A stretch of 64,000 nt of DNA, from positions 1-64,000 of the forward strand of contig JAUOPI010000010.1 in the NCBI GenBank assembly GCA_030546905.1, in the 5' to 3' direction. Position numbers and translations under genes: made by a program. The notes under the pieces are model-generated. The model saw only the letters and a list, made by a program, of their open reading frames with translations, did not search any database and had not been told where the DNA came from. This document shows positions 42,253 to 51,082 of the stretch, one piece after another (the first letter of the stretch is position 1; the number at the start of each line of letters is the position of its first letter). The DNA is from Granulosicoccaceae sp. 1_MG-2023. GTDB lineage: Bacteria > Pseudomonadota > Gammaproteobacteria > Granulosicoccales > Granulosicoccaceae.

Positions 42253-44052
42253 ATGGCTACGATCTCTCCGACAAAGGCTGCCGACGCTGCAGCGCATGAC
42301 CGCAACTTCAGGCTCCGGCTTGAAGGCTATCAGTTTATTTTCCGCAATCTGCTGAAGGCGCTTCCGGCCAGTCTGCTGATCCCTGTCATTCTGATTCTGG
42401 CGTTTTACGGCGAGGCGTCTTTACCGGCGCTGTTGTTGTGGTCGGGCGTGTATTACGCGGTGACCGTCTTGCGCTATGTCACGGCACGCCGGGCCATGTC
42501 GGGGCCGTTGCCGCAGGATCCGGCGGCCTTGCGCAAATGGAAGCATGTGGTTGAGTGGCTGAGTTGGGCGGTCGGCACCGTCTGGGCTGCGGCTTTGCTG
42601 ATCTTCTTCCCCGTGCTGTCTTTCGAAGCCCGTCTGGTGCTGCTGACCGTGGCCAACGGGATGTGCCTGATCGCGCTGGTGGCGGCCAGCGGCAGTCTGG
42701 CGGCGTTTTACGGTTTCAGTATTCAGGTGCTCGGTACTCAGACACTGATGTTTTTGTTCGGCTATGACGGCGACTATCACTATCTGGGACTGGTTACGGC
42801 GCTTTATCTGGCTGTGCTGTGCCGGGTTGCGCGGGAGGTTGCGGCCTTGCGTGAAGATGCGTTTAACCTCAAATACGAAAACGAGGGCCTGGTCACCGAG
42901 TTGCGTGAGGAAAAGGAGCGCGCCGAACTGGCCAATCGTTCCAAGTCACGTTTTCTGGCCGCAGCGAGCCATGATTTGCGCCAGCCGGTGCATAGCCTGG
43001 CGCTGTTCACCGAGGCCTTGCGTATGGAGCTGCGTGATCCCAAAGCGCTCGATCTGCTCGATCATGTGGAAAGCTCGGTGGCCACACTGGATGAGTTACT
43101 CACCGCCTTGCTGGATATTTCCAAGCTTGACGCCGGTGTGGTCCAGCAACGACCGGTCACCCTGGCGCTGGCGCCGGTCATCAGCCGCGTGGTGTCGGAA
43201 GTGCGACCACAGGCCTCGGCAAAGAATCTCCAGCTGCGCTTGCACCTGAATCAGGATGCGCATGTGTTTACCGATCCGGTGTTGTTTTCGACGATTTTCC
43301 GCAATCTGTTGGTGAACGCGGTCAATCACACCCGCGAGGGCGGCGTGCTGGTGGGCTTGCGCCGGCGCGGTGAGAACTGGGTGGTACAGGTCTGGGATAC
43401 GGGCCCGGGTATCCCCGAGGCGCGGCACAAGGATATTTTCGTCGAGTTTGTGCAGCTGGAAAACGAGCAGCGTGACCGTCGCAAGGGACTGGGGCTGGGG
43501 CTGTCGATTTGCCGGCGTCTGGCGGATTTGCTCGGACACGGTCTGTCCTTGCGCTCGGTGGAAAAGCAGGGTTCGGTATTCAATCTCTCGATGGTGGCGG
43601 TGGCGAAGAACCGCATTTGTCAGGCTGTGCCGGCCGGCGTGGAGGCCAGACCGGGGCTGCCCGCGCTGCAGGGAACGCGTGTTCTGTTAATTGACGACGA
43701 GCCGGAGATCCTCGCCGGTATGCGGGCCATGCTTGAGCGTTGGGGATGTGTGGTCGAGGCCGAAGCGGAGGCCTCGGCGGCGCGTGCGCGGATACAGGCC
43801 GGTGAGCGCTTTGATGTCTATCTCTGTGATCATCAGCTCGGCGAAGGGGTTTATGGGCTGGATCTGTTGCGGGATATGAATGCGCTGGACGGCGGCCGTA
43901 CCCGCAGTGTGCTGATTACCGGCACCACCTCGCCGGAGTTTATCCGTGACAGCCAGTCCGCCGGTTATCTGGTACTGCACAAGCCGGTCAAACCGGCGCA
44001 GTTGCGGGCCTTGCTGTGGTCAGGGCAGGGGCACCGTCAGCAGATGGCCTGA
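42253..44052 (+). CDS. Membrane hybrid sensor histidine kinase
   Basis: The 599-residue protein has about six N-terminal hydrophobic helices (residues 30-205) and a short coiled coil (VTELREEKERAELANRSK). The HisKA phosphoacceptor is in ASHDLRQPVHSL (about His 240). The HATPase has N-box NLLVNAVNHT, G1 WDTGPGIPEA and G2 KGLGLGLSICRR. A C-terminal receiver has the acidic pair IDDEP, phosphoacceptor Asp in LCDHQLGEG and Lys in LHKPVKP. It closely resembles PAS-less hybrid kinases that pair with NarL-type regulators. Its stop faces the response regulator stop 6 nt away. The stimulus is unknown. Confidence 0.88.
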   Translation: MATISPTKAADAAAHDRNFRLRLEGYQFIFRNLLKALPASLLIPVILILAFYGEASLPALLLWSGVYYAVTVLRYVTARRAMSGPLPQDPAALRKWKHVVEWLSWAVGTVWAAALLIFFPVLSFEARLVLLTVANGMCLIALVAASGSLAAFYGFSIQVLGTQTLMFLFGYDGDYHYLGLVTALYLAVLCRVAREVAALREDAFNLKYENEGLVTELREEKERAELANRSKSRFLAAASHDLRQPVHSLALFTEALRMELRDPKALDLLDHVESSVATLDELLTALLDISKLDAGVVQQRPVTLALAPVISRVVSEVRPQASAKNLQLRLHLNQDAHVFTDPVLFSTIFRNLLVNAVNHTREGGVLVGLRRRGENWVVQVWDTGPGIPEARHKDIFVEFVQLENEQRDRRKGLGLGLSICRRLADLLGHGLSLRSVEKQGSVFNLSMVAVAKNRICQAVPAGVEARPGLPALQGTRVLLIDDEPEILAGMRAMLERWGCVVEAEAEASAARARIQAGERFDVYLCDHQLGEGVYGLDLLRDMNALDGGRTRSVLITGTTSPEFIRDSQSAGYLVLHKPVKPAQLRALLWSGQGHRQQMA

Positions 44053-44058
44053 GGCGTT

Positions 44059-44709
44059 TTACTCACCGACCGGCATATGCACTATGCCCAGACGGACCGC
44101 TTCTTTGACGCAGGCGGTGCGGTTGTGCACGTTCATGGTGTGAAAGATATTCGAGATGTGCACTTTGACCGTGTGTTCGGTCAGACCCAGCTTGCTGGCG
44201 ATGATTTTGTTCGGATGGCCCTGGGCCATCAGGTTCAGCACTTCAAGCTGGCGGCTGGTAAAGCGCGAGCTCAGGCTCTGGCCGCTGCTGCCGTCCGCGT
44301 TGCCCTGATTCATCAGCGGCAGCAGCTCGGGGGAAATATACACGCCGCCGGCCAGCACCTTGCGCACGGCGGTGACAAACTCCGCCGGGGGGGAGGTTTT
44401 GCAAAGAAAACCGGCCGCGCCGGCGTCGATAACGCGACGGGCGATTTGCGGGTCCTGGTTGCCGGTCACGACCATCACCGGAATCCACGACCAGCGATGG
44501 CGGAGTATTTCCAGCAGTGCCATGCCGTCCAGGCCCGGCAGTTGCAGGTCAAGCAACAGGAAATCGAGATCGCGGGTTTCCGCCAGCCTTTGCAGGCAGG
44601 TTTCTGCATCCGCGGCTTCCATGATTTCGACATCGGGACCGAGCTGGCTGAGCATATGCGTCATGCCCGCAACGAACAGCTGGTGGTCGTCAACAATTAA
44701 TCCTTTCAT
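44059..44709 (-). CDS. NarL/FixJ-type response regulator
   Basis: The 216-residue regulator has a receiver (residues 1-120; LIVDDH, phosphoacceptor Asp in LLLDLQLPGLDG and Lys in FLCKTS) and a LuxR-type HTH (TSRQLEVLNLMAQGHPNKII ... LTEHTVKVHISNIFHTMNVHNR). It is convergent with the hybrid kinase gene, and the two probably form one phosphorelay. Targets are unknown. Confidence 0.9.
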   Translation of the reverse strand: MKGLIVDDHQLFVAGMTHMLSQLGPDVEIMEAADAETCLQRLAETRDLDFLLLDLQLPGLDGMALLEILRHRWSWIPVMVVTGNQDPQIARRVIDAGAAGFLCKTSPPAEFVTAVRKVLAGGVYISPELLPLMNQGNADGSSGQSLSSRFTSRQLEVLNLMAQGHPNKIIASKLGLTEHTVKVHISNIFHTMNVHNRTACVKEAVRLGIVHMPVGE

Positions 44710-44934
44710 CAGACCGGCAACATACCATCAAAATGTTTCAACTTATCCACAGTAACCGGAAAAGCGCGCAAAAGCCTTAGTACTTTTGTTCAGTCTCTTT
44801 GCCGCCGATTTGTTGTGGCAATACCGAAAGCCAGTGGTGAAAATGCAACAGCTTGACGTACACTTAGGTTTCAGGCCCAACATTCATCAGGCCCCTGTGG
44901 CCCGGCCGACGCCGACTAATTTAACGGAATCGTC

Positions 44935-47055
44935 TTGAAAGCACGCGTCGAATTAAATGACCTCAGAAAACTTGTCCGGGCTTATGGCGTGCTTGCCGGT
45001 AGTTGTGATGCTGAAAGGGCCATCGCCGGTAAGATCAGCCGCCGCTGGATAGCCTCGGAAGTTGAGCGGATGATTCCGCTCAGCTCCTTGCCGTATGCGT
45101 TTTTCTTTACCACCCGCGGACGCGAGATTATCGCCAGCGAGTTCTTCGCCGGCCAGGATATAGATCCCACCACGATTGATCCGGATTCGGTCGATATCGC
45201 CGGCAGCGGCGACAAGATCTATATCAATTCCAACCGCATTCCCAAGCTCGAGCCGATGATCGACGCCAGTGTGGTGGCGGCCAATCTGCTGCTCGGCGTA
45301 CAGCTTTACGGCAAGCGCGGGAAGGGGGTGCCTGATATCACGCACGATGCGCTGATCGCGGCCATGCTGCAGTTCGCGATGAACCGCCGGCACCGCTATT
45401 CGACGCTGCGGCCCGGTAATTACGCCAAGGTTGATGCGGCGATGGTGTTGGAGACCTTCGGCGAATCCGTACTCGATCAGACCCTGTCTCTGCAAACTGC
45501 GTTGCAGGCCTTTATTGAAGCGCATGACAAAGGCGAACCGCCTCCGGCGGATTTGTCACCGGTGACCGCCAACTCGGTGGCCGCGATTCTGGTCAGCCGG
45601 CTGCGCCTGAGCGCGCGGGCGGCCGGTGACGCGGTGCTCAGTTATGTCTCGCCGTTGCAGCGCGAAGAGCTGCTGGAAAAAGGCATAGACCCGGACGTGG
45701 AGTTTGCCGAACGGCCGTTTATGCAGCGGGATTTTGAGCTGGCCGAAAAAGCCCTGGCCATGCCGCAGGTCGATCACGCGGCCCTGCGCGAGCCGATCCG
45801 CAGCACTCTGATGACGGCCGTAAAAGATGCCCTTGAGCAGCCGTCCAAACGCTTCCGTCTGGCCGGCCGGCGCGGCAAGGCCGTGCACGATGTGCATATC
45901 AATATGCCGGTCATGGAATATTACGTCGCCGCTGAGGAGCCAAACGCGCTGGCGACGCTGCATGTGGCCAGTCTTGAGATGATGCGCTACCTGGAGAAAG
46001 GCCGGCGCAAGTCCTACAGCACCATGCTGGCCCATGCCTTCCGTCTGACCTCCTTTGCCGAACGGGCGCTGGGCAGTGTGCTCGAACCGGGCATTGCCAC
46101 CATCGCCTTGCTGCATGATGTGGTCGAGGACGGCTCATCGCAGGTCACCGGCTACGATCAGTCCCTGCAGAAGATTATGTTCCGGTTCGGCGGACCGATT
46201 GCGGCCATGGTTTCGGAAGTGACCGATTCCACGACCAAACAGGCCGCGTTGCAAAAGGCCATGGCGACCTTTAATCATCCGCAGCTGATGCTGCCGAGCA
46301 AGCAGTACAACACCGGGCGTCTGAACAAGATGCCGCTGATCGCCACCGACGCCGACCGCCCCTATACCCTGGCCGGAATTATCGTCAAACTGATCGACAC
46401 GATTGTGTCCTTCGATGAAGGCATCCGTGATCCGGATCTGATGTCCGGCTGGTGGTGTCACAGCGGCGTGCGCATTTACTGGGCCGAGCGGGTTCGCGGT
46501 GCGATCATCAAGCCGCTGCTGGAACGGCTTGTGCGCGAAATCGTCTCCGGGCCGAAGAACGACGACGATTCCGAAGAGGCCTTTATGACGCGCAGTCAGC
46601 TGCGCCGCGGGATTTCCCTGATTGCGCTGATTCTCGATTACGCCGATATGTATGCGGCGCAGAATCTGGCCATACTGGCGCGTGAATACGATCTTAGCCG
46701 TGACGAGCGCGAGGCGCTGATCCGCGACTTTTTCAACCCCGAAGTGCCGGTCGAGCAATACCAGCAGAAGATGCTCGATGAGTGGCTGACCGAGCCGCGT
46801 CTTGAGGCGCAGATCCGCGCCGGCGTGGTACCGGCACGTTCCTATGTTGCATTATATCCTCGGACCAAAGGCGCCATGCCGCACCGGGATATTTCCACCT
46901 TTCACGAGTATATTCACAGCGCCCGGCGGCGCGTGCAGATCCGCCAGGAACTGGGTTGGTATACGCCGCGGCGGCGGGTGGCCCTGCAAAGCAAACTTAA
47001 CGACGTGGTGTTTCTCTACGATTACCGCATGGCACACCGCTGGGACGAAGACTGA
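44935..47055 (+). CDS. Large HD-domain protein resembling the RelA/SpoT hydrolase domain
   Basis: The 706-residue protein starts at TTG 44935. Residues about 350-500 carry the order of motifs found in ppGpp hydrolases: a first His in MLAHAFRLTSF, then IALLHDVVEDG, and a later KLIDTIVSFDEG that resembles KLADR-type motifs. There is no synthetase (RelA_SpoT) or TGS domain. The N-terminal 300 residues and C-terminal 200 residues match no domain I know. The C-terminus is rich in Arg and Tyr. It may hydrolyse a nucleotide, but the substrate is not shown by sequence. It has no membrane segment and no operon partner. Confidence 0.65.
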   Translation: MKARVELNDLRKLVRAYGVLAGSCDAERAIAGKISRRWIASEVERMIPLSSLPYAFFFTTRGREIIASEFFAGQDIDPTTIDPDSVDIAGSGDKIYINSNRIPKLEPMIDASVVAANLLLGVQLYGKRGKGVPDITHDALIAAMLQFAMNRRHRYSTLRPGNYAKVDAAMVLETFGESVLDQTLSLQTALQAFIEAHDKGEPPPADLSPVTANSVAAILVSRLRLSARAAGDAVLSYVSPLQREELLEKGIDPDVEFAERPFMQRDFELAEKALAMPQVDHAALREPIRSTLMTAVKDALEQPSKRFRLAGRRGKAVHDVHINMPVMEYYVAAEEPNALATLHVASLEMMRYLEKGRRKSYSTMLAHAFRLTSFAERALGSVLEPGIATIALLHDVVEDGSSQVTGYDQSLQKIMFRFGGPIAAMVSEVTDSTTKQAALQKAMATFNHPQLMLPSKQYNTGRLNKMPLIATDADRPYTLAGIIVKLIDTIVSFDEGIRDPDLMSGWWCHSGVRIYWAERVRGAIIKPLLERLVREIVSGPKNDDDSEEAFMTRSQLRRGISLIALILDYADMYAAQNLAILAREYDLSRDEREALIRDFFNPEVPVEQYQQKMLDEWLTEPRLEAQIRAGVVPARSYVALYPRTKGAMPHRDISTFHEYIHSARRRVQIRQELGWYTPRRRVALQSKLNDVVFLYDYRMAHRWDED

Positions 47056-47059
47056 GTCC

Positions 47060-49267
47060 TCAGGCGATCGCGGTCCCGCCGAGCACCTCGGTGGCGGCCA
47101 GATAACCGGCTTCGCTGATCTGTTCGTAGGCACGAAAGTCGAGCAGGCTGAAGTGCGTGACCTTGGGTTCGATCAGCACGTCGACCATTTTGCGCAGGCG
47201 CTGCAATTCTTCCAGACTCTTCACATCATTGACCCGTAACAGGGTTTCCAGAATCGTCGGGACCTGAGCGCGCGGGCTGAAGGGATTGAGCCGGTTGCCG
47301 AGAATCTGCCAGCCCGAAAGACTGTCGCCATAGTTGTAGATATTCTCCAGCGCTTCTATCTGCCCCACATTGACTCCGATAAGCGTGCCGCCGAACAGCC
47401 GTGATTGCATATGATCGGCAGGGAAGTTGTTCAGTACCGCGCCGTCGACCAGCAGCTCGCCGTTGACTTGCGGTACCGGCGTGAAGATGCCGGGAATGGC
47501 GATCGAGGCGCGCACCGCGTCGCGCAGATAGCCTTCCGTGTGCAGGTGCTCGCTGCCTTGCGAGAGATTGGTCGAGACACAGAAAAAAGGCGTCCAGAGG
47601 TCTTCGATGCGGGCCTCTCCGAAAAGCGTGTGGCAAAAGCGCGTCAGTTTGGCGGACTTCATCAGCGACGCCATCGGCAGGGTGTAATCGAACAGCGCAC
47701 GCGGATTGGCAAACTGCACCGACAGTGTGGCGATCTGCGCGGCATTCATCCCCAGCGCGATCGCGCCGCCGAGCAGGGCGCCCATACTGCTGCCGCCGAT
47801 CATATCGATGTCGATTGACATCTCCTCCAGCGCCCGCTGTACGCCCAGATGCACATAGCCACGGGCACCGCCGCCGCTCAGCACCAGACCGCGTCCGCGT
47901 CCCGTCAGGCGTCGTGCCAGCCTTGCAAAATGGGTGGTGTCATCGGCGCGCACATGGTGAAAGGCCTGATAGTGTCGGCCGCGCAGCCAGTGGCGTGTGC
48001 CTTCGGGCCGGCGTGTGTCGGCCGGGTGCAGAAACACGTACTCAAGCCGCGGTTGGTGGCGGCGCGGGCGGAACATCTGCGTAATATGCGTTTCCAGCGG
48101 CGTGATGGCGCTTGGTGCGCTGGCATCGGCCAGCAACAGCAGCCGGTCCGCGCGGTTCAGACAGCGCTGGGTCCAGGCATTCCACTGCGGATCGGCCACA
48201 TAAACCACCTGCTTGTAGCGCGCATCGCGGTCATCGAGCCAGGCGGTGATGCTGGAATTGAAGTGATCGTTAAAGCGGGTTTGGGCCGCACCGGACTTGC
48301 CGTAGAGCATGTCAAAGCGCTTGCTGTCGAGCACCAGTGTGGAACCGCTTTCGCACATGCCGGCTTTGAGCAGATGCATAAAGCGACGCATCGGCAGACC
48401 GGCATGCAGCGGCACTACGGCGATCTGCATTTGCGCTCGCTCGCCGGTGCGGCGCCGGCCCGACTGGCGTTGGCGTTCGACGATCATGCGCGAGACCGAG
48501 GCGAGCAATTGCGGGCGTTGCATGATGTAGCGGTCAAAGGTGTGACGGTCGATAAAGGCTACCATGGATTCGCGGCTGGCGTAGACCGTGGCGGTGCGGC
48601 GCGAATCGGTAATCAGGGAGAATTCACCGACCATTTGCGGCGCGCGCGCCTCGCTAAACTGGTAGCGGCTGCCATCGCCGTGTTCGATGCTGATGGGCAG
48701 GCGTCCGGCCATCACCACATAAATGCCGTCGGCCTCGTCGCCCTGGCAAAACAGTTCTTCACCGCTGCGCAGATGGCGGATGCTGGTGTGTTGCAGCAGC
48801 TCGTTCAGCGTGGCGTCGCCGATCTCGCCGAACAGGCGCAGAAAGGCGCGGATCAGCAGCACCCGGTGAGACAGGGCCGCAGCGGTGTCGTAAGCGTGTG
48901 ACAGAATCCGGGTATCGAGATTGTCGGTCAGGCGGTCGAGTCCGGCGCGGTCAAAACAGGCCACGTCGACGTCGTTGCGGGCGCGGGCCGTGACCAGATG
49001 TTCGCCGCCGTTAAGTACCGCAAAGTCACCGGCGGTATCGCCGCGGCGACGCATGCCGACACGCACCTCGCGGTGTTCCGGCGTGGCCGGCAGGTACAGA
49101 TCCAGTTCGCCTGCGATCACCACGAACAGCGCGTCACCGCGTTCGCCGGCGTCGAACAGGGTTTCGTCGGCAGCCAGATGGCGGAAACGGATAAAGGGAG
49201 CGAGCATCTCCCAGTTGTCGTCGCCTATGGCCTGAAGCAGAGGAAGTCTCTTCAGCTTTTCAAGCAT
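47060..49267 (-). CDS. Patatin-like phospholipase with two cyclic-nucleotide-binding domains
   Basis: From ATG 49267 (AAAGAGA upstream) the product has 735 residues; an upstream extension to 49342 is unlikely. Two cNMP/Crp-like beta-barrel domains (residues about 5-125 and 140-265) are followed by a linker of about 165 residues. The patatin domain comes next: oxyanion GGGARGYVHLG (about residue 450), nucleophile elbow GSSMGALLGG and the Asp of DGAVLNNFP. This resembles the neuropathy-target-esterase (NTE) family of lysophospholipases. No transmembrane helix is seen. It converges on the HD protein gene with a 4-nt gap. Confidence 0.88.
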   Translation of the reverse strand: MLEKLKRLPLLQAIGDDNWEMLAPFIRFRHLAADETLFDAGERGDALFVVIAGELDLYLPATPEHREVRVGMRRRGDTAGDFAVLNGGEHLVTARARNDVDVACFDRAGLDRLTDNLDTRILSHAYDTAAALSHRVLLIRAFLRLFGEIGDATLNELLQHTSIRHLRSGEELFCQGDEADGIYVVMAGRLPISIEHGDGSRYQFSEARAPQMVGEFSLITDSRRTATVYASRESMVAFIDRHTFDRYIMQRPQLLASVSRMIVERQRQSGRRRTGERAQMQIAVVPLHAGLPMRRFMHLLKAGMCESGSTLVLDSKRFDMLYGKSGAAQTRFNDHFNSSITAWLDDRDARYKQVVYVADPQWNAWTQRCLNRADRLLLLADASAPSAITPLETHITQMFRPRRHQPRLEYVFLHPADTRRPEGTRHWLRGRHYQAFHHVRADDTTHFARLARRLTGRGRGLVLSGGGARGYVHLGVQRALEEMSIDIDMIGGSSMGALLGGAIALGMNAAQIATLSVQFANPRALFDYTLPMASLMKSAKLTRFCHTLFGEARIEDLWTPFFCVSTNLSQGSEHLHTEGYLRDAVRASIAIPGIFTPVPQVNGELLVDGAVLNNFPADHMQSRLFGGTLIGVNVGQIEALENIYNYGDSLSGWQILGNRLNPFSPRAQVPTILETLLRVNDVKSLEELQRLRKMVDVLIEPKVTHFSLLDFRAYEQISEAGYLAATEVLGGTAIA

Positions 49268-49432
49268 GGTCTCTTTGTCTTGGCCCTTGCAGCGGTGTTT
49301 ATAGATAGTAGCGGTCGGGGCGGCGAATGCCCGCATTCCCATCGGAGATAGGCGGGCTTTTTTGCCAAAATGTGCATTAGAAGATTATAATATTCTGATT
49401 ATTCATCGAGCCGTCCTTAAAGGAGAATCGCC

Positions 49433-49867
49433 ATGCCTGTGCAGGCCCGTCGCGCTGTCATTGCTGTGCTGTTGATGTTGTTTCCCGTGCTGCTTCTGGC
49501 CGAGGGGCAGGTCCGCACGATCAGCGATGAGGAACTGGCCGGCTTGCTGGAGCAGGGCGTGGTGCTGGTGGATGTGCGCACAGAGCCTGAGTGGCGGGAA
49601 ACCGGCATCGTCAAAGGCGCGCACCTGCTGACCTTTGTGGATTCACGCGGGCGCTTGCAGGCGGACTTTGTACCGCGTTTGCAAGCCGTGCTGGGCGGGC
49701 GTGATGTGCCGGTTGCGCTGATCTGCCGCAGCGGTAACCGCAGCGCGATGGCAGCCTCGGTGCTGGCTTCGCAGGCCGGTTTCAGTGAGATCTACAATGT
49801 TCGCGGCGGCATGCGTGGCTGGCTGGGCGCATCGCGCCCGGTACAGGCTTATCCGCCGGCACCCTGA
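49433..49867 (+). CDS. Periplasmic rhodanese-like protein
   Basis: The 144-residue protein has a hydrophobic signal sequence (VIAVLLMLFPVLLLAEG) and one rhodanese domain: VLVDVRTEPEWRETGIVKGA, active-site Cys in LICRSGNRS and NVRGGMRGWLG. It probably transfers sulfane sulfur or handles thiols in the periplasm. AGGAGA precedes the ATG. It lies upstream of the dapA leader but ends before that promoter. Confidence 0.85.
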   Translation: MPVQARRAVIAVLLMLFPVLLLAEGQVRTISDEELAGLLEQGVVLVDVRTEPEWRETGIVKGAHLLTFVDSRGRLQADFVPRLQAVLGGRDVPVALICRSGNRSAMAASVLASQAGFSEIYNVRGGMRGWLGASRPVQAYPPAP

Positions 49868-49876
49868 GTACGGCGC

Positions 49877-49906
49877 TTGAGTCGCTTTTCCTTATTGGGT
49901 TAGACT
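49877..49906 (+). promoter_or_regulatory. Predicted promoter of the dapA leader
   Basis: TTGAGT (49877-49882), an 18-bp spacer, and TAGACT (49901-49906). Transcription would begin near 49913, giving about 20 nt before the leader-peptide ATG. Confidence 0.5.
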
Positions 49907-49933
49907 GGACGCCTCTTTATTCGGTAACACAAC

Positions 49934-50014
49934 ATGTTCTGCAACGTCCCGGTCAAGGTGAAGGTCAAGAAACGCTTCCTCTGCGGGATGGCGCGCTGGT
50001 TTGTGGCTGAATGA
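49934..50014 (+). CDS. Putative 26-residue Lys-rich leader peptide of dapA
   Basis: The short frame ATG 49934 to TGA 50012 encodes MFCNVPVKVKVKKRFLCG and eight more residues. Four of six consecutive codons (49955-49972) are Lys (AAG, AAG, AAG, AAA). It starts about 20 nt after a predicted promoter and ends 27 nt before a strong terminator that precedes dapA, the lysine-pathway gene. This is the layout of a transcription-attenuation leader. The Shine-Dalgarno is weak and Val codons are also frequent, so the call needs comparative support. Confidence 0.5.
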   Translation: MFCNVPVKVKVKKRFLCGMARWFVAE

Positions 50015-50040
50015 TCTGAACTGAATTCGTTTTGCAAAAA

Positions 50041-50076
50041 CCCCGGTAGCGTCAAACGCTACCGGGGTTTTTTTTT
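50041..50076 (+). terminator. Intrinsic terminator (attenuator candidate) just before dapA
   Basis: A perfect 12-bp stem CCCCGGTAGCGT / ACGCTACCGGGG with a CAA loop is followed by nine T residues and preceded by A5. It ends 24 bp before the dapA ATG, leaving no room for another promoter. Any transcript of dapA starting upstream must read through it, so it either regulates dapA or dapA has a promoter overlapping the hairpin. Confidence 0.9.
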
Positions 50077-50100
50077 GTTCTTAATTTGTGGAGATGACGT

Positions 50101-50976
50101 ATGTTTAGCGGATCACTGGTAGCCCTGATTACCCCGTTCCGGGAAGACGGTGCAGTGGATGAGGCGGCGCTGGAGAAAATGGTCGAATGGCATATCGACG
50201 CGGGTACGGCGGCCTTGGTGCCGGTGGGGACGACCGGTGAGTCGCCGGTGGTGACCCATGAAGAGCATCTGCGGATTATCGAGCTGGTCACGGCGACGGC
50301 CAAAGGGCGGATACCGGTCATTGCCGGGGCCGGCTCCAACAACCCGGTCGAAGCGGTCGCTTATACGCAAAAAGCCCAGGCCGCCGGTGCCGATGCGGTC
50401 TTGTCTGTTGCGGGCTATTACAACCGGCCTTCGCAGGAGGGGCTGTACGCGCATTTTCGCTTCGTGCATGACGAAACCGACGTGCCGGTGGTGCTCTACA
50501 ATATTCCGGCCCGTTGTGTGGTCGACATCAGTGTGGAGACGGTGGCCCGTTTGTCCACCTTGCCGCGGGTTGTCGGGGTCAAGGATGCCACCGGTGATAT
50601 GGCGCGTCTGAGCGCCGAACGTCAGCGCATCAGTACGCCGTTCTGCTGGTTGTCAGGCGATGACCTGTCCTCGCTGGCCTATAACATCACCGGCGGCAGC
50701 GGTTGTATTTCGGTCACAGCCAATGTGGCGCCGAAAGCCTGTGCTGAGATGCATGCGGCCTGTCAGGCAGGCGACTATGTACGAGCCCGCACGCTGCATG
50801 AAAAACTCTTCCCGTTGCATACGGCGCTGATGGCCGAGCCCAATCCGGCCGGGCCGAAGTATGCTGCGTCCCTGCTGGGGCTGTGCCGTGAAGACTGCCG
50901 ATTGCCGGCCGTTCCCCTGAGCGAAGCGACACGCCGGCGCATCGAGCAGGCCATGCAGGCGCTTGAGCTGATCTGA
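50101..50976 (+). CDS. dapA: 4-hydroxy-tetrahydrodipicolinate synthase
   Basis: DapA condenses pyruvate and aspartate semialdehyde, the branch point to DAP and lysine. The 291-residue TIM barrel has GTTGESPVVTHEE, YYNRPSQEGLYAHF and the Schiff-base Lys in VGVKDATGD (about residue 162). GGAG precedes the ATG. It is not followed by bamC, its usual neighbour. It sits directly behind the attenuator-like leader. Confidence 0.96.
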   Translation: MFSGSLVALITPFREDGAVDEAALEKMVEWHIDAGTAALVPVGTTGESPVVTHEEHLRIIELVTATAKGRIPVIAGAGSNNPVEAVAYTQKAQAAGADAVLSVAGYYNRPSQEGLYAHFRFVHDETDVPVVLYNIPARCVVDISVETVARLSTLPRVVGVKDATGDMARLSAERQRISTPFCWLSGDDLSSLAYNITGGSGCISVTANVAPKACAEMHAACQAGDYVRARTLHEKLFPLHTALMAEPNPAGPKYAASLLGLCREDCRLPAVPLSEATRRRIEQAMQALELI

Positions 50977-51082
50977 GCGGGTGTTGATGGCGGTTTGGCG
51001 CGCCGCCCGCAGCGCGTATAATCGCCGGACTTGCCGTAGCGCTGACTGAGCGTTGCGGTACCTACTTCTTGCCGGAGATGAC

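Noticed and set aside
49868-50100. Lysine riboswitch before dapA
   Set aside because: The stretch is largely occupied by the promoter, the small frame and the terminator, and I could not find the multi-helix L-box core.
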